Positions 26,453-36,090 are shown, counted from the first letter of the stretch. The stretch is DNA of 64,000 bases from Paenibacillus rubinfantis (GCF_001486505.1 NZ_LN909065.1:1116001-1180000); one strand, 5' to 3'. Program-made: numbers and translations. Notes: generated by a model from the sequence alone, not told the origin.

Positions 26453-27421
26453 TCAAGTTGTTTCGCCCTGCTTGAAGGTGACCGGAATCCGATAGACCTG
26501 CTCGATCAGAGGTTCACCTTCCATCTTGCTGTATAGCAGTCGAATCGCCATGCGCGCCATCTCTTCCACCGGTTGTCTAATCGTTGACAAGATCGGGTGA
26601 AAATAAGGATTGTCCTGAATGCCGTCATAACCTACGACCTTGACATCCTCCGGAACACGAACACCTCGTTTACGTGCTCTTTCGATATAGTTGGCAGCGA
26701 GCATATCCGTAATGGCAAAAATGCCATCCACGTCACCATGCTCATTAAAAAATTCATTAAAGTAGGCTTCGTCATCCACAATAGGGTCCGGCTTCTCGTA
26801 AACTACGCAGTCGATACCTAGAGCCTCCGCCTCGTGCATGAATCCTTTTTTTCGATTCATGGTTTCGCTAAATACGGAAGTGACGCTCCCGATAAAAGCA
26901 GGCTTTCGAGCACCGGCTTTAACTAACTCCCGTAAAGCCATACGTCCGCCTTCATAATTATCCGAAGTCACGCAGGTGATTTTCTTATTAAAGTGTCGGT
27001 CAATACTTACGATGGGAATATCATGGCTCACATTATTTTCGATATCGTTGTAAGTGATTCCCACAATGCCTGCCACTTTGTTCTGTCGAAGCATATCCAG
27101 GTAGTACAGCTCTTTTTCGGGCTTGCCCCCGCTGTTACAGAGCATGAGTTTGAAGCCTTCCTGATCCAACTCATCCTCAATGTAATAAGCCAGTTCAGAG
27201 AAGAAGGGATTCCAGATACTTGGAAGCAAGAGAGCGACCATCTTGGATTTTTGCATCTTAAAATTTCGAGCGACTTCATTGGGGATATAATTTAACTCCC
27301 TGATTGCCTCTTCCACTTTTCTGCGCGTCTTGGGTTTGACCGCCCCCGAGTTATTGATGACTCTGGATACGGTTCCCACGGCGACGCCAGCTAAGTTGGC
27401 TACGTCCTTAATGCTTGCCAT
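26453..27421 (-). CDS. LacI-family repressor of the fructan operon
   Basis: 322 aa. N-terminal HTH (MASIKDVANLAGVAVGTVSRVINNSGAV) with hinge helix region NEVARNFKMQKS, then a periplasmic-binding-like sensor domain (about 60-320). ATG at 27421. Autoregulated: two operators overlap or flank its own promoter, and the same site occurs twice before the transporter operon. The inducer is probably a fructose-containing sugar (inference). Confidence 0.93.
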   Translation of the reverse strand: MASIKDVANLAGVAVGTVSRVINNSGAVKPKTRRKVEEAIRELNYIPNEVARNFKMQKSKMVALLLPSIWNPFFSELAYYIEDELDQEGFKLMLCNSGGKPEKELYYLDMLRQNKVAGIVGITYNDIENNVSHDIPIVSIDRHFNKKITCVTSDNYEGGRMALRELVKAGARKPAFIGSVTSVFSETMNRKKGFMHEAEALGIDCVVYEKPDPIVDDEAYFNEFFNEHGDVDGIFAITDMLAANYIERARKRGVRVPEDVKVVGYDGIQDNPYFHPILSTIRQPVEEMARMAIRLLYSKMEGEPLIEQVYRIPVTFKQGETT

Positions 27422-27450
27422 ATAACCCCCCCGAGTTCTCTTATGAACCT

Positions 27451-27502
27451 ATCATAGCACCAAAGTGGAAACGTTTCAATAATAAATTTGGAAACGTTTC
27501 AA
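27451..27502 (-). promoter_or_regulatory. Promoter and two operators of the lacI-type gene
   Basis: TTGAAA (27479-27474), 17 bp, TATGAT (27456-27451). Operators TGGAAACGTTTCA at 27466-27478 (on the -35) and TTGGAAACGTTTCAA at 27488-27502. Confidence 0.75.
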
Positions 27503-27532
27503 ATTCTTAAAATTTAAGGTTGTACGAAACAC

Positions 27533-27556
27533 AAAAAGCCGCTGTTGCGGCTTTTT
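27533..27556 (-). terminator. Terminator after the GntR/ABC operon
   Basis: Perfect stem AAAAAGCCGC / GCGGCTTTTT with 4-nt loop; T-run on both strands. Confidence 0.85.
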
Positions 27557-27628
27557 GTTCGATTGTTGTTGCTCCCTTGATACCGGATGCTTCCCCATAC
27601 TCTAACGCGTTCCCTACAGATCCGTTTT

Positions 27629-27994
27629 TTAATACACCTTTTTCAACAGCTCAATCAGCTCATCTAAGCTAAGACCAAAGGACTTGTAAAAGGTCACCTC
27701 ATTCACCAGTTGTTCCATGACCATTTCGTTACGTATGCGCTGCATCTCGTCGGGAGAGAACTCGGCTACAAAACATCCTTTGCCGGTGACCGTGTTAATT
27801 AAGCCGCGCCGTTCGAGTTCTTCCCATGCTTTTTTGACGGTGATGACGCTAACCCGCAGCTCATGGGCCGCTTGGCGAATGGGCGGGAGGATATAACCGC
27901 TCTCCAGCTCCCCTTTTAAAATCTGCGCGCTAATCTGCTCAAACAGCTGTTGATAGATCGGTTTCTCCGAGGTATTGGAAATCGCTACGTTCAT
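27629..27994 (-). CDS. GntR-family regulator (YtrA subfamily)
   Basis: 121 aa: winged HTH (PIYQQLFEQISAQILKGELESG..., LRVSVITVKKAWEELERRGLI, GKGCFVA) plus a short C-terminal helical dimerisation part, as in YtrA. Such proteins repress an adjacent ABC transporter until cell-envelope or antibiotic stress. Its ATG overlaps the stop of the permease gene. It is unusual in being the last gene of the operon. Confidence 0.9.
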   Translation of the reverse strand: MNVAISNTSEKPIYQQLFEQISAQILKGELESGYILPPIRQAAHELRVSVITVKKAWEELERRGLINTVTGKGCFVAEFSPDEMQRIRNEMVMEQLVNEVTFYKSFGLSLDELIELLKKVY

Positions 27995-28647
27995 TGGATT
28001 TCCACTTGAAGGAACCGTTTGACTGCTATTTGATTAGCCAAGGCGGTGAGTCCGAAGAAAATGACGATTCCTGCAATCAGAATGACAGCTTGTAGTGTCA
28101 CACTGCTTGCTTCCGTCCCATAAAAAATACGGTTCATCCCCGAATGTGCAATCCCAATCCACTGGGCGATCCCGGCAAATAACGTGGCGGCCACAGTGGA
28201 GGCTAACAATGCCATCCCGAATTTATACGCCGTCTTGTAATACATGGGAATAAACACAAGGTTAAAGATCGCCAGCATCGCCAAGCAGAGACCAAAGAAT
28301 CCCAAATTCGGCGGGAAGAAAACGTAGGTCAAATCTGGATATAAGCGTTGGCTGATCAAGCCAAAAACCAAGGCCACCACCACATGGGCTAATTCTAATC
28401 CCGCAATCACAAAGATCCGCGCTTTCACGATGTCCCGTTTCGTGACCGGCATCATCGAGGTAAACATCAAATCGTTTTGCGATCTCAATTGGTTAAACAT
28501 ATTGGGTATCGTGATCCAGCAAAAATACAAGATCACAATGAAGTAAATCCAGCCAGGGATAAACATTAAAGCGCCGGTCAACAAAGGCATAATCAAAAAC
28601 AACGGATGTACGCCCAGTCGGATATCCTTTCGGATTAAGTTAACCAT
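27991..28647 (-). CDS. ABC-2-type membrane protein of the GntR-linked exporter
   Basis: 218 aa with about six hydrophobic segments; MPVTKRDIVKARIF after the second segment is typical of ABC-2 permease proteins linked to YtrA-type regulators. Overlaps the ATPase gene by 8 bp and the GntR gene by 4 bp. Substrate unknown. Confidence 0.8.
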   Translation of the reverse strand: MVNLIRKDIRLGVHPLFLIMPLLTGALMFIPGWIYFIVILYFCWITIPNMFNQLRSQNDLMFTSMMPVTKRDIVKARIFVIAGLELAHVVVALVFGLISQRLYPDLTYVFFPPNLGFFGLCLAMLAIFNLVFIPMYYKTAYKFGMALLASTVAATLFAGIAQWIGIAHSGMNRIFYGTEASSVTLQAVILIAGIVIFFGLTALANQIAVKRFLQVEIQ

Positions 28648-29497
28648 GGAGGTTCTCCCCCTTTTTCGTATAGTAGATCAAAATATCTTCTAAGCTTGGG
28701 GTGGCGGCTTTGATACCTGAAGACGGATCGAAGTCATTTGCTTGGATTAAGCCCGTAAAACCAAACGAATTCGTTTTATAGGAAATCATCCGATCCTTGA
28801 CTTGGTCCAGTTGGCTCTTAGAACCGTTCACCAGGAGATAAGCTTCTTTGAATTCTTCCTTCTCTCCGCTAAGAACAATTTGCCCATTCGCGATAAAAGT
28901 AATAAAGTCCGCGCACTTCTCCAAGTCAGAGGTAATATGGGTGGAGAATAGAATGCTGACTTCTCCTTCTGCGATCAGTTCCTGAAAAAGATCCAGCAGA
29001 TCATCCCTGGAAGCCGGATCCAGCCCGCTGGTCGGTTCATCGAGGATCAACAGCTTGGCCCCGTGGGATAAAGCAAGCGCCAAACTGTATTTGACCTTCA
29101 TGCCCGTCGACAGGTCCGCGACTTTTTTATTTTCATCCAATTTGAATCTCCGCATGTAGTTGGAGTAGATCTGATCGTCCCAATTTTCATAGAACTTTTT
29201 AATGGTATCGGTCAACGTCTTGATTTTACTGCGCGTATAAAAATCGATGCTCCCGAAGGCAAAGCCAATCTCCTGCTTCAACTCCAGCTCATGTTCGGCC
29301 ATGTTCTTGCCCAGAATGTGGACCTCACCGCTATCGATATGAGTTAACTTCAAGATCGATTTGATCGTGGTTGTTTTCCCTGCCCCATTGACCCCGATAA
29401 AGCCCATGATATATCCCTTTTCCAGTTGGAACGAAATATCCTTCAGCTCAAAGCTGGGGAATTTCTTGTTGATATTGCGAATATCTAATGCCAGCAT
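28640..29497 (-). CDS. ABC transporter ATP-binding protein
   Basis: 285 aa. Walker A GVNGAGKTTT (about 38-47), signature LSTGMKVKYSLALAL (about 133), Walker B LLILDEPTSGLDPASRD (about 155), then H-loop STHITSD. ATG at 29497 follows TGAGGAGG; the upstream in-frame ATG (29548) lies inside the operator and is rejected. First gene of the operon ATPase-permease-GntR. Confidence 0.92.
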   Translation of the reverse strand: MLALDIRNINKKFPSFELKDISFQLEKGYIMGFIGVNGAGKTTTIKSILKLTHIDSGEVHILGKNMAEHELELKQEIGFAFGSIDFYTRSKIKTLTDTIKKFYENWDDQIYSNYMRRFKLDENKKVADLSTGMKVKYSLALALSHGAKLLILDEPTSGLDPASRDDLLDLFQELIAEGEVSILFSTHITSDLEKCADFITFIANGQIVLSGEKEEFKEAYLLVNGSKSQLDQVKDRMISYKTNSFGFTGLIQANDFDPSSGIKAATPSLEDILIYYTKKGENLHG

Positions 29498-29514
29498 GGA
29501 GTACCCCCTCCTCA

Positions 29515-29542
29515 ATATTGTGTATATCGTGTATGCACAATA
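29515..29542 (-). promoter_or_regulatory. Probable GntR/YtrA operator
   Basis: Inverted repeat TATTGTG-N14-CACAATA directly upstream of the operon's ribosome site, with internal GTGTAT repeats. Position and spacing suit a YtrA-type GntR dimer. Confidence 0.5.
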
Positions 29543-29576
29543 TATCATCGATTTTAGGGAACGTCAATAACAAAAA

Positions 29577-29606
29577 CACCCGCCCGACTCTAAAAGTCGG
29601 CGAGTG
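29577..29606 (-). terminator. Terminator after the YczE-like gene
   Basis: Stem CACCCGCCCGACT / AGTCGGCGAGTG (one bulge or mismatch) with TTTTTGTT on the minus strand. Confidence 0.65.
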
Positions 29607-29643
29607 TCATGGATAAGCGCCCTCTGTACAGTTAAGGAATGCT

Positions 29644-30285
29644 CTAAGCCAAAAGCTTCTTCGTAAATTTCACATCAAAGAAATGGATGATGGGTCCTAG
29701 GCCAAATGCGGACACGAGTGTCCCCAAACCGATTAGGCCTCCTGCCAGGAAGCAGATCAAGGCGCAAAGGGCATCTGTAAACATCCGATGCCAAAAATAA
29801 GAGATTTTCGGGAAGTGATTTTTCATAATCAAGGACAGACTATCATAGGGAGCTATTCCTACATTCGAGGTCTGATACAGAGACACCCCAAAACTGCATA
29901 TAACCACCCCAATCGCCACTACGACCACCCGCTGCCATAAAAGCTGAGGTTCGCCGAACAGGTGTAGCGAGGTATTGTGAAAGAAAGTAACGATATAGCC
30001 CAGAAGAATCGCATTTACGAATGTCCCGGATCCGATAAATTTTCTTCCCAAGATCCATTCGATGACAAACAAAATCAGGTTTAGCAGGATCAGAAAATGA
30101 GCATAAGCGATCCCAATAGACTCTGCTAATGCCATCACCATGCCGCTGAAGGGGTCGTTGCCCATGCCGGACAGCTTAAAGATACTAATCCCCAACCCCA
30201 AAAATACATTGCCAAAAACCATGATGATCAGTCTCTTTGCATCTACTTTAAAGAATAATCTCTTCATCGGGTCCGTCCTAATCAT
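29644..30285 (-). CDS. YczE/YyaS-type integral membrane protein
   Basis: 213 aa, about five to six membrane helices. Features of the YczE/YitT group: GLGISIFKLSGMGNDPFSGM near the N-terminus and the internally related SFGVSLYQTSNVGIAPYDSLS. Function poorly known; a transport or membrane-organising role is assumed. Start taken at 30285 (AGGAG 11 nt upstream); ATG at 30267 is an alternative. Confidence 0.8.
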   Translation of the reverse strand: MIRTDPMKRLFFKVDAKRLIIMVFGNVFLGLGISIFKLSGMGNDPFSGMVMALAESIGIAYAHFLILLNLILFVIEWILGRKFIGSGTFVNAILLGYIVTFFHNTSLHLFGEPQLLWQRVVVVAIGVVICSFGVSLYQTSNVGIAPYDSLSLIMKNHFPKISYFWHRMFTDALCALICFLAGGLIGLGTLVSAFGLGPIIHFFDVKFTKKLLA

Positions 30286-30321
30286 TTGATATTTTGCTCC
30301 TGCTGCTCTCCATCAACGACG

Positions 30322-31269
30322 TCATTGTATCATAATTTCCATAGCTTGACTGTAAAATAAGCAGGACCGAGCATGGCTCGGCACAATCGTGCCATCATCC
30401 AAATGCAAATACGTTCTAAACTCACGGGAGCCTTCCTGCAACTCGATGATTCGGGCCCCCCGCTGCAAACGGCCATAGGTGTTGTAGCCGGTTACGCGTC
30501 CATAACACAGCTGAATGCCATGGAGCCAGCCTATAAAGTCATTATCATGATCATGCCCGCAGAAGGTAGCAAAGACATCCCCTTGATCCAGCATCGCGGT
30601 GAACAGCCCCGAATTCAGGTCCGGGCAGCATACCTTCTCAAACTTGTGCCCAACCGCTCGACCGCGGATTAACGAGGTCTCATACTCCGGAATTGGAATA
30701 TGGAAGAAGGCTAATGAAGGTAATGGAGCTCCATGCTTCTTCGTGATCTGGCGCGAGGCGGAGAGATACCACGCTACTTGATCGGTATGAATCCACTCAT
30801 AACCACCGATCTCCTTCGCCGCTTCGATGCCGGAATCCAGAAAGTACATCCCTAGTTTCTCGTCGTCTTCCTTTGATCCATGAACCGTGAGCAGAAAGTT
30901 GCCCAGTCCCGAAATCTCCTCCGGCCCCGGCTGCGTTAAGCAGTTTTCCTGCTCAAGCAGAATATCCAACAGCTGCTGTCGCGTAACATTTACTTCGGCG
31001 TCATGATTGCCGAAAATACTTGCGAATGGAATACCAGATTCCACCGCAGGGGAAATCGCAAGACGGAAATTAGGAATCGGATCCTCGCTGGCATGAGACC
31101 AGATATGATCGCCGGTATGCACAATAAAATCAGGCTGTTCTTCGGCGATTAGACGTTTCATTAATGCAATCGTCTTCTCATCCTTCTCCGCGCCTTCCCC
31201 GATATGAAGGTCTGTAAACTGCAAAATCTTAAAGGTACCATCCTCGCGAAATTTTAACTGTTTCCCCAT
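30322..31269 (-). CDS. Calcineurin-like metallophosphoesterase
   Basis: 315 aa, cytoplasmic. Metal-binding motifs in order: FTDLHIG (about 18-24), VHTGDHIW (about 50), FGNHDAE (about 85), HIPIPEY (about 190) and CGHDHDND (about 238). Resembles the fungal/bacterial DCR2-type phosphohydrolases. Substrate unknown. ATG at 31269 after GGTGAGGAG. Single gene. Confidence 0.88.
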   Translation of the reverse strand: MGKQLKFREDGTFKILQFTDLHIGEGAEKDEKTIALMKRLIAEEQPDFIVHTGDHIWSHASEDPIPNFRLAISPAVESGIPFASIFGNHDAEVNVTRQQLLDILLEQENCLTQPGPEEISGLGNFLLTVHGSKEDDEKLGMYFLDSGIEAAKEIGGYEWIHTDQVAWYLSASRQITKKHGAPLPSLAFFHIPIPEYETSLIRGRAVGHKFEKVCCPDLNSGLFTAMLDQGDVFATFCGHDHDNDFIGWLHGIQLCYGRVTGYNTYGRLQRGARIIELQEGSREFRTYLHLDDGTIVPSHARSCLFYSQAMEIMIQ

Positions 31270-31397
31270 ACGCCCATCTCCTCACCGTCTCATCTATATG
31301 TAAATTTCGGCCGAATCGAACCAAACATTTTAATTCACTAAGGAATTGAGTCAACTTTCACAAAATGCGAAATGCAGCATATCAAAAAAGGCTTCCC

Positions 31398-31657
31398 AAC
31401 TCGTGACACATAGCTGCGGCTGATGCCGAGCTCCTTGGCGATTCACGCTGGGTCCGTTCTTCTCCCCCATGCTTCAGGCCAAACCGCCCTTTAATTACTT
31501 CCTGCTCTCGTTCGTCCTGGATATCCAGGTTCTGATAAATTTTGCTCCTCTCCATTTTGGGTTGAACCCGATCCACCACATCGTCCGCTTCCGTCCCCAA
31601 AATATCGATCAAGGTGATTTCATTGCCTTCCTTATCCGTTCCGATCGGATCGTGCAA
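31398..31657 (-). pseudogene. Decayed C-terminal fragment of sigK
   Basis: The minus strand matches the intact sigK (36174-36872) from [12 protein letters not shown] to about YVSR at high nucleotide identity. One A is missing in the codon after TQRE, shifting the frame, and the homology ends before the C-terminus. Upstream the match begins abruptly at the CACGATCCGATCGG segment. It lacks regions 2 and 3 and cannot be functional. Same orientation as intact sigK. Confidence 0.85.
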
Positions 31658-31794
31658 GCAGTGAAAGTAAACTTCGACGTTTTCAGCAGATTTTCTGGCC
31701 CCCTTACACTTGGGCTATTCCTGGAATAAGAAATCAAAAGCATCCGGCAAATTCGTATGCATGACTTGCTGGAGAAGGTGGGGGGAATGGAAGT

Positions 31795-31823
31795 GGCGGT
31801 GCAAGGATCATCCTTGCACCGCC
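31795..31823 (-). terminator. Hairpin downstream of the histidine kinase gene
   Basis: Perfect 13-bp stem GGCGGTGCAAGGA / TCCTTGCACCGCC with 3-nt loop; T-tract is poor, so it may be a terminator or an mRNA-stabilising hairpin. Confidence 0.5.
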
Positions 31824-31838
31824 ATTGCATGAAGAAAT

Positions 31839-33770
31839 TTATAAAGGTGAGCTTTGACCGTTAGATTTCAGAATATAATTTTGCTCAATAGGAAGTTCGA
31901 AGCTCCAGTCTCCGTCGAGCCTAAACTGCTGAGCAAAGTCAGGGGTTATGTCTAAGCCTTTTACATTGAGTTTCAATGTGAAACTGCTTGGAGGAGGGTC
32001 CTCCGTGAAATCGTAACTGAGGGTACCGTTATTGGCAAATATGGTGTCTAAATTCATGGCTTTGATGCCGGGAACTGCTCGTTCCGTTGAAGTATCTAAT
32101 TTAAAGTCCGGCTTCACCGATAGTGTCGACCATTCCGAATCCGTAAATTGTCCAGTGTGTCTCATGGAGTAACGGATATGTAAGTTCTGACCATTGAACA
32201 TGTAATCATGAATAAGAAGTGTATAACCATGGTCTGTTACACCGTTAATAATCACCATCGGGCTACTAGCTTTTGTTGGCAAATTAGCTTGATCGTTATT
32301 GTCCTGGTTGGTATCCATTTTAGTCATGAATTTGGAGGTGAAAGGAGAATTAATACCAAATAAGACCGCCGTACAGACGAGCAACAGGATCATCAATATC
32401 GCGGGTACACTAGTCTGGAGTAGGCGTCGTTTACGAGGGAATGTTCTCTGCCTTGGCGAGACGCCTTGTTCGGCAAGAACGGTAGACGCTCGTCCCATAT
32501 CATTAGGAACTTCTCCCGAAATTGCCGTATATCCCTTGTTGTGACCAGACATCGGGAACCGTGTCTCAAACATGGTAGCCCTTCTGTTGCTGTGCGCAGT
32601 AATGCATCCCCCGTGGACATCAACAATGCTTTTTGTGATCGCTAGACCAAGGCCTGTACCTCCTGTTTGCTTCGACCTGGAGCGATCCACCCGGTAGAAG
32701 CGGTCGAAAATAAAGGGCAAATCCTGTTCTGGAATAGGGTTGCCGTAATTCTGTATCCGTACGACCAGCATATCTCTATCTTGAGCAATATCGATATCGA
32801 TATATTTGCCAGCACGCCCGTACTGGAGGGCATTGGCGATGATATTCTCGTACGCCCTTACCAACAATCCTCCGTCCGCTTGAATCTTAAATTCTCCTCC
32901 TTGCATATTCATCCTGATTACCATGCCTGCGTTCTCCGTAGCCGGCACAAATTCGTCAGCAAGCTGGCGGATGAGCCCGGCGATATCGATCTCGCTCAGT
33001 TCCAGAGGCATGCCATTGTTGATTCGTGTATATTCGAATAATTCGTCGATTAATCGGCGAAGTGCCAAGGATTTCTCATATGCGATGTTGATGTAATAAC
33101 GCATCTCTACTTCATCTTGATACCGGTCCTCCTGAATGACTTCGAGAAAGCCGAGAATGGAGGTCAGCGGAGTGCGCAGGTCATGGGATACACCGGTAAT
33201 TAAGTCGTTTTTGGTCTTCTCTGCCTTGCGCTCCTCCATGATCGAGTGCTTCAGTTGCGTACTCATCTGATTAATACAGTGAGCGACCTCTCCAAGTTGG
33301 TTACCTAAGATTTCTGGAATTTGATGATCGAACTCCCCGTTGGCGATCTCCTCTAGACCACGAGTGATTTCTGTTAGATAACGCTCCCATTCGTAACTCA
33401 ATTGATTTAAACTTTCTGCGATAGCGCCTAACTCATCCTTGTTTTTGACCATAGTCACAACACCAAACCGACCTGCCGATATTTCCTGCAGCTCTGTGTT
33501 GATGTCGTGTAAATCCAGAACCAAGCGGCGGCTAGCAAGGAAGAACATCATAGGAAAGAGAATGATACCGGCTAGGATCAGCACGCGAACGGAACCTGCA
33601 TGATTAATGATCCAATTGATCGGGGGAGCGAAGTATGGGACTTGTTGCAGTTCTCCAGCTATGAAATATCCCAAAAGAAGAGCAACACCTGTTAAACCAA
33701 AGCTAGCAACCAGAATCAGCATTAATCTCCAACGAATCGTATACAGCCATTTGATCTGGATCCTACTCAC
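31839..33770 (-). CDS. Sensor histidine kinase with C-terminal extracytoplasmic domain
   Basis: About 643 aa from a GTG that overlaps the stop of the regulator gene (33770-33768). Two N-terminal membrane segments (about 15-38 and 61-80), two HAMP-like stretches, DHp with the phospho-His in GVSHDLRTPLTSILGF (about His196), N box NIIANALQYG and G box GGTGLGLAI. After the kinase core comes a third membrane segment (about 454-473) and some 170 residues predicted outside the cell (VIINGVTDHGYTLLIHDY..., resembling the DUF5643-type domain). The kinase core is therefore followed by an external domain, a rare arrangement. The start is uncertain; an upstream ATG at 33863 would overlap the regulator gene by 100 bp. 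Confidence 0.85.
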   Translation of the reverse strand: MSRIQIKWLYTIRWRLMLILVASFGLTGVALLLGYFIAGELQQVPYFAPPINWIINHAGSVRVLILAGIILFPMMFFLASRRLVLDLHDINTELQEISAGRFGVVTMVKNKDELGAIAESLNQLSYEWERYLTEITRGLEEIANGEFDHQIPEILGNQLGEVAHCINQMSTQLKHSIMEERKAEKTKNDLITGVSHDLRTPLTSILGFLEVIQEDRYQDEVEMRYYINIAYEKSLALRRLIDELFEYTRINNGMPLELSEIDIAGLIRQLADEFVPATENAGMVIRMNMQGGEFKIQADGGLLVRAYENIIANALQYGRAGKYIDIDIAQDRDMLVVRIQNYGNPIPEQDLPFIFDRFYRVDRSRSKQTGGTGLGLAITKSIVDVHGGCITAHSNRRATMFETRFPMSGHNKGYTAISGEVPNDMGRASTVLAEQGVSPRQRTFPRKRRLLQTSVPAILMILLLVCTAVLFGINSPFTSKFMTKMDTNQDNNDQANLPTKASSPMVIINGVTDHGYTLLIHDYMFNGQNLHIRYSMRHTGQFTDSEWSTLSVKPDFKLDTSTERAVPGIKAMNLDTIFANNGTLSYDFTEDPPPSSFTLKLNVKGLDITPDFAQQFRLDGDWSFELPIEQNYILKSNGQSSPL

Positions 33771-34476
33771 CCCTTGCGGTTTGATCGTTTTCGATTTTGT
33801 ATCCGACCCCCCACACGGTTTTGATAATTCGTGGTTCGCGTGGATTAACCTCGATCTTCTCACGGAGCTTGCGGATTTGAACCATCACGTTATTCTTTGA
33901 CTCCATAAAGGGCTCATTCCAAACTTCCTCGTAGATGTGGTCCATGCTCAGCACCTTTCCTCTATTCACTGCCAGTGTGTGAAGGAGTGTGAACTCACGG
34001 GGAGTCAACTTGATTTCCTGCTGATCGACTGTAACCGTATGGGACGCAACGTTAATAACAATGTTTTCGATATGTATTTCGTTAGCATTCGCCGGGATGG
34101 AGTTGAATAGGTTCATCCTTCGCAGCTGCGACTTGATACGTGCGATCAGCTCGAGTGGATTAAATGGTTTGGTCACGTAGTCATCAGCACCGATACTGAG
34201 ACCTGATATTTTGTCGATATCTTGGCCTTTCGCTGAGAGCATGATGATGGGAATGGGATTCGTTTCTCGTATTTTCATACAGGCCTGTAATCCGTCCATC
34301 TTGGGCATCATGACATCAAGCACAATTAAATCGACTTGCTGGGACTGTAGAATCTCAAGAGCTTCCAGTCCATTCGATGCTTGCAGAAGCTTGTAGCCTT
34401 CGTTCTTGAAATAAATATTCATTAACTGGATGATTTCCACTTCGTCATCTACCATTAAAATCGTGCTTGTCGCCAT
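33763..34476 (-). CDS. OmpR-family response regulator
   Basis: 237 aa. Complete receiver (ILMVDDE, phosphoacceptor in LIVLDVMMPKMDG, Lys in VTKPF) and winged-helix output domain (LTPREFTLLHTLAVNRG, VMVQIRKLREKI, TVWGVGYKIE). ATG at 34476 follows GGGAG; the upstream in-frame start at 34533 is rejected. It overlaps the kinase gene and is divergent from the binding-protein gene. Confidence 0.92.
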   Translation of the reverse strand: MATSTILMVDDEVEIIQLMNIYFKNEGYKLLQASNGLEALEILQSQQVDLIVLDVMMPKMDGLQACMKIRETNPIPIIMLSAKGQDIDKISGLSIGADDYVTKPFNPLELIARIKSQLRRMNLFNSIPANANEIHIENIVINVASHTVTVDQQEIKLTPREFTLLHTLAVNRGKVLSMDHIYEEVWNEPFMESKNNVMVQIRKLREKIEVNPREPRIIKTVWGVGYKIENDQTARGE

Positions 34477-34684
34477 TGATGTTCTCCCGACTTCCCTATT
34501 TGCTAGCAGATATTTATTGAGTAGCACTATCATTATAAGCGATATAGTTAGTTCATTAAATCATTGTCAGTTTAAATTAAGGAAATGATAAGAAGTTTTG
34601 TAGGTTGCTGATAAGCTCTCTCTTCTATACTTAGTTCAGCAGAAGCGAATCATCGTTCGAACAAAAACGAGTGGAGGTTTTATT

Positions 34685-36016
34685 TTGAAGAGTCAGTTGG
34701 TAAAGAAGGCATTCATTGTTAGCTTGAGCTTCATAATTTTGGTTATTTCAGCGGGTTCTAGCTTAACTAACAGAGTTTCCGCAAGTCCAAGTATCCAGGC
34801 AGACACGAAGCAAACCTTAAAGGTGATGTACCAAAACAAAAGTTTCTTTGATGTAAATCAGTTCAAACAACAATTTCCCAATGTAGAGATCAAAGAAGTG
34901 GGATGGGATGGGAAGTCAGATCTAAAAGATTTTATCTCCAAGCAGTCACCTGATGTGATCATGTTGAACACCCTTGACTATAAGCAGTTGTCCAAGCAGA
35001 ACCAATTAGCAGATTTGGGGCAGTTCATTAAGCGTGACCATTATGATACGGCATCCATCTACCCTGGACTGTTGGATGCACTGAAAGTGAATGGGAAACT
35101 GGGTGGATTAACTCCCATCTTCGAAACCCAATCGATTTTTTACAATGCCGACTTATTTAAGAAATATAATGTACCCTTGCCGAAGGACGGAATGACTTGG
35201 GAAGAGATATTGAAATTAGCTGCCAAGTTCCCGACTGGAGGAACTAAAAACACTCGTATTTGGGGTCTTCAATATCCTCTTGATAAGTATACCTATCTAA
35301 TCAATGACATTGCCGATGCCGAAGGGTTAGCTCGCTATAATCCTAACACCCTAAAGGCAACAATTAACACAGCTTCTTGGAAAAAGGTGTATGGTACCGC
35401 GATCACCGCGATCAAATCCAATGCCATCGAAGGATCGAATGTAGGTGGTAAAAGCTATAGCGAAGATCCCTTTATTATGGGGAGAGCGGCAATGAAGATA
35501 GATTCTTCTAGCATTGAGTATCTAAGGAGGGTAACGGCAGATAAAAAGGCTATAGCAAACTATAAACCTTTTACCGTAAAAATTGCAGCGGGTCCCGCAG
35601 ATCCGAAGGATCGAACAACGACACGAAGTCTCATTCTCTTTTCGATCATGGCGATTCCAGCGAATTCCGCGAATCAAGATCTTGCATGGGATTTCATCAA
35701 ATTTTATAACGGAGTCGATTACGCTAAATTCATGTCTGAACAACCTTTACTGTATTCCCTAACACGTATGGATTATAGTAAAGAATACAATGGGATTAAC
35801 TTGGGGGCCTTCTATAAATTGAAGCCAAACTTGGAAACATCGCGTTATCTCCAGCCCCAAGGGAGTCCATTTAATCAAATCGTGTACTCCAATGTGCTGA
35901 ATCGTGAGGTGAAGCAGGTAATCAGCAACAAAAAGACATTAGACAAAGCGCTTGTTACCATTCAAACCGAAGTTCAAAAAAGCCTTGATGATGCAGTGAA
36001 GAAGCAAAAGAAATAG
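34685..36016 (+). CDS. Extracellular solute-binding protein without lipobox, orphan
   Basis: 443 aa. N-terminal Sec signal (KKAFIVSLSFIILVISAGSS) with an ASASP-like cleavage region; no lipobox cysteine, so probably secreted rather than membrane-anchored. The remainder is a family-1 solute-binding fold (KVMYQNKSFFDVNQFKQQFPNVEIKEV..., DVIMLNTLDYKQL, GLTPIFETQSIFYNADLFKKY). TTG start at 34685 with GGAGG upstream. No permease gene nearby; it is divergent from the two-component genes. AT-richer than the flanking genes. Could be a ligand receptor for the kinase (inference). Confidence 0.88.
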   Translation: MKSQLVKKAFIVSLSFIILVISAGSSLTNRVSASPSIQADTKQTLKVMYQNKSFFDVNQFKQQFPNVEIKEVGWDGKSDLKDFISKQSPDVIMLNTLDYKQLSKQNQLADLGQFIKRDHYDTASIYPGLLDALKVNGKLGGLTPIFETQSIFYNADLFKKYNVPLPKDGMTWEEILKLAAKFPTGGTKNTRIWGLQYPLDKYTYLINDIADAEGLARYNPNTLKATINTASWKKVYGTAITAIKSNAIEGSNVGGKSYSEDPFIMGRAAMKIDSSSIEYLRRVTADKKAIANYKPFTVKIAAGPADPKDRTTTRSLILFSIMAIPANSANQDLAWDFIKFYNGVDYAKFMSEQPLLYSLTRMDYSKEYNGINLGAFYKLKPNLETSRYLQPQGSPFNQIVYSNVLNREVKQVISNKKTLDKALVTIQTEVQKSLDDAVKKQKK

Positions 36017-36090
36017 TTTATTGTAACAACATAGTCGGCCAGGGGGGTTCACCTGTCCGACTACATCCTTAGATCAAACCAACAACAATT

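Noticed and set aside
26263..27502. cre sites for CcpA alone
   Set aside because: The four sites are compatible with CcpA, but their symmetric placement at both the lacI-type gene and its operon fits the local LacI protein better; dual control remains possible.
31382..31657. Functional short sigma factor gene
   Set aside because: It lacks regions 2 and 3, has a frameshift in region 4 relative to intact sigK and no ribosome site.
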